Part shown: positions 63,090 to 64,000 of the stretch, piece by piece | Position numbering within the stretch: position 1 is the stretch's first letter | How the letters are laid out: every line of letters starts with the position of its first letter | NCBI GenBank assembly: GCA_037157565.1 | Contig: JAZHRO010000036.1 | Location: 19,208,501 to 19,272,500 of the forward strand | DNA from: Thalassia testudinum | Lineage: Eukaryota; Streptophyta; Magnoliopsida; Alismatales; Hydrocharitaceae | Direction of reading: 5' to 3' | DNA: 64,000 bases | Translations under genes and position numbers: made by a program | The notes under the pieces: model-generated | What the model was told of the DNA's origin: nothing | The model's database searches: none | The model's input: only the letters and a program-made list of their open reading frames with translations

Positions 63090-64000
63090 TGTTGGTGCTA
63101 AAGCACCACGATCATTTGTTTTGATGATAACAAAACACATGTTATTTAACATTTGCAATTTGAGTCCTAGATTTCAGGTCAATTGCAAATGTGGACGTGT
63201 TTAGACGGAGTTCGAGCTCGCATCCAGGACGGATTGGAGGAACTTGACGGAAAACAGAGGAGGTTCGCGTGGAGCGAAAGATTGAAGATGGAAGGAAATG
63301 AAGAATAGGATAGATTTCCTTCTTTTGTACTTGTTGTATTTTTCGTTTCTTTTGTTGCTCTTTATTTTCCTTAGAAAATTATGTTAAAGAGCCTCAAAGA
63401 ACCCTAACAGTAGTCCTAGGAACACCGGCACAACCCTAGGATACTTAGGTTTTCTGTAGAATACTTAGAAAACCAATATAGGGTTCAAACAGCACTTCCA
63501 GACGTCTAATTCCCAAATCAGACGTCTGATAAAGCATTTTAAGACGTCTGACTCTTGTTTCAGACGTCTGATAACTGTTAGGCTGGACATACTTAGTTCT
63601 GTCTGATGAAATCAGACGTCCATACCTTATACCAGACGTCTTAGAAGACGTCTGATGACTTTGCCAGACGTCTGATTAGTGGACCGTTGGCTGGCTTAGC
63701 AAGCAGTCAAGAATATTACCGTTAGAGCCTTATTAGACGTCCTTAGGTCTTTCCAGACGTCTGATAAATGACCATTTTGCCTCGGCTGACCCAAAATCTC
63801 TTCTCAGAGATTTTCTAGCCGTTGCAACGTTTGGAAATCAATTCCCACAGTAAAAGTAGGTTTCCAGACGTCCAGACATAGTGCCAGACGTCCTGTATGT
63901 CGTCTGATGGACTTGCACAAAAACCCTGTTTAGATCTGATTCAAGTCAGGGAGAAACCCGCATAGAATCAGACGTCTGACCTTGAAATCAGACATCTTAA
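63090..64000 (+). repeat. C1 3' LTR, U3 part (continues outside the window)
   Basis: Starts TGTTGGTGCTAAAGCACCA, a form common for SIRE LTRs, followed by TTTTGATGATAACAAAAC. From 63480 to the end there are 13 exact AGACGTC cores in about 500 bp, most as CAGACGTCTGAT. The only polypurine candidate is the weak GGCAAGGGT just before it. Confidence 0.82.
63490..63985. repeat. Dense CAGACGTCTGAT array in the C1 3' LTR
   Basis: Thirteen exact AGACGTC cores, intervals from about 15 to 100 bp, most extended to the palindrome CAGACGTCTG, several followed by ATAA. Spacing is irregular and the sequence in between is not repeated. Confidence 0.75.

Larger units (their letters stand above)
56719..64000 (+). 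mobile_element. C1: SIRE/Maximus-type Ty1/copia element, degenerate, right end outside the window
   Basis: Order: truncated 5' LTR (56719-57007), tRNA-iMet PBS, gag with a long coiled coil, protease, GAG-pre-integrase, integrase, RT, RNase H, a 1.2-kb 3' region and the 3' LTR from 63090. Integrase before RT is the copia order. IYVDDILFGATNES, FFLGLQITQ and VYKLNKVLYGLKQALRAWYERL are close to SIRE-lineage RTs. The 5' LTR is clipped where it meets E5. Stops and shifts in every domain. Confidence 0.9.

Noticed and set aside
63490..63985. CRISPR-like array (short repeats with unique spacers)
   Set aside because: Repeat is only ~10-12 bp, spacing is irregular, and the context is a plant copia LTR.

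Overview
The window is a plant nuclear, heterochromatin-like block. I found no convincing host gene, tRNA or rRNA in it; nearly every base can be assigned to retrotransposons nested inside one another. An angiosperm is suggested by the mix of element families: Athila-type Ty3/gypsy elements with a primer-binding site matching the 3' end of tRNA-Asp, a SIRE/Maximus-type Ty1/copia element primed by initiator tRNA-Met, and a plant L1 LINE with a DUF4283-type ORF1 and a zf-RVT tail. The species cannot be named from this sequence. Labels used below: L1 (LINE), E1 to E5 (gypsy/Athila-like elements), S1 to S4 (solo LTRs), D (LTR fragment), C1 (copia). || Layout. 1-518 is an LTR fragment on the minus strand. 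519-40941 is one broken L1 element of about 4.3 kb of its own sequence, split into three parts by two LTR elements. E1 (1362-24577, target duplication AAGGA) is a non-autonomous Athila-like element with no gag or pol but with its own ORF of unknown function. It contains the solo LTR S1 (1716-4055) in its 5' LTR and the complete minus-strand Athila element E2 (10309-23680, target duplication GTGGG) in its 3' LTR. E3 (25375-38254, target duplication GCTAT) is a nearly intact, young Athila element with two LTRs of about 2.3 kb. Right of the L1 poly-A tail lie E4 (minus strand, pol and one LTR, gag and protease missing), LTR fragment D holding solo LTR S2 (46192-48549), and the minus-strand gag-protease relic E5. 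E5's gag is split by solo LTR S3 (50911-56240, target duplication GGCAA), which is itself split by solo LTR S4 (51330-54065, target duplication CCTCA). From 56719 to the window end is the degenerate SIRE-type element C1, whose 3' LTR starts at 63090 and runs off the window. || Relative age from nesting: L1 first, then E1, then E2 and S1; E3 entered L1 independently and has the most similar LTR pair. Every coding region has stops, frameshifts or deletions, so the window is a graveyard, but E3 has only three stops and one frameshift. || The most interesting signals are structural. Most LTRs here begin with a short perfect or near-perfect inverted repeat, and its stem sequence changes in a compensated way from family to family. 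A second hairpin sits just 5' of the polypurine tract. A second polypurine-tract-like site lies 1.1-1.3 kb upstream of the real one. The 3' untranslated regions carry repeated hairpins. E1 carries a non-gag, non-pol ORF inside an Athila chassis. GACGTC palindrome clusters occur in both gypsy LTRs and the copia element.
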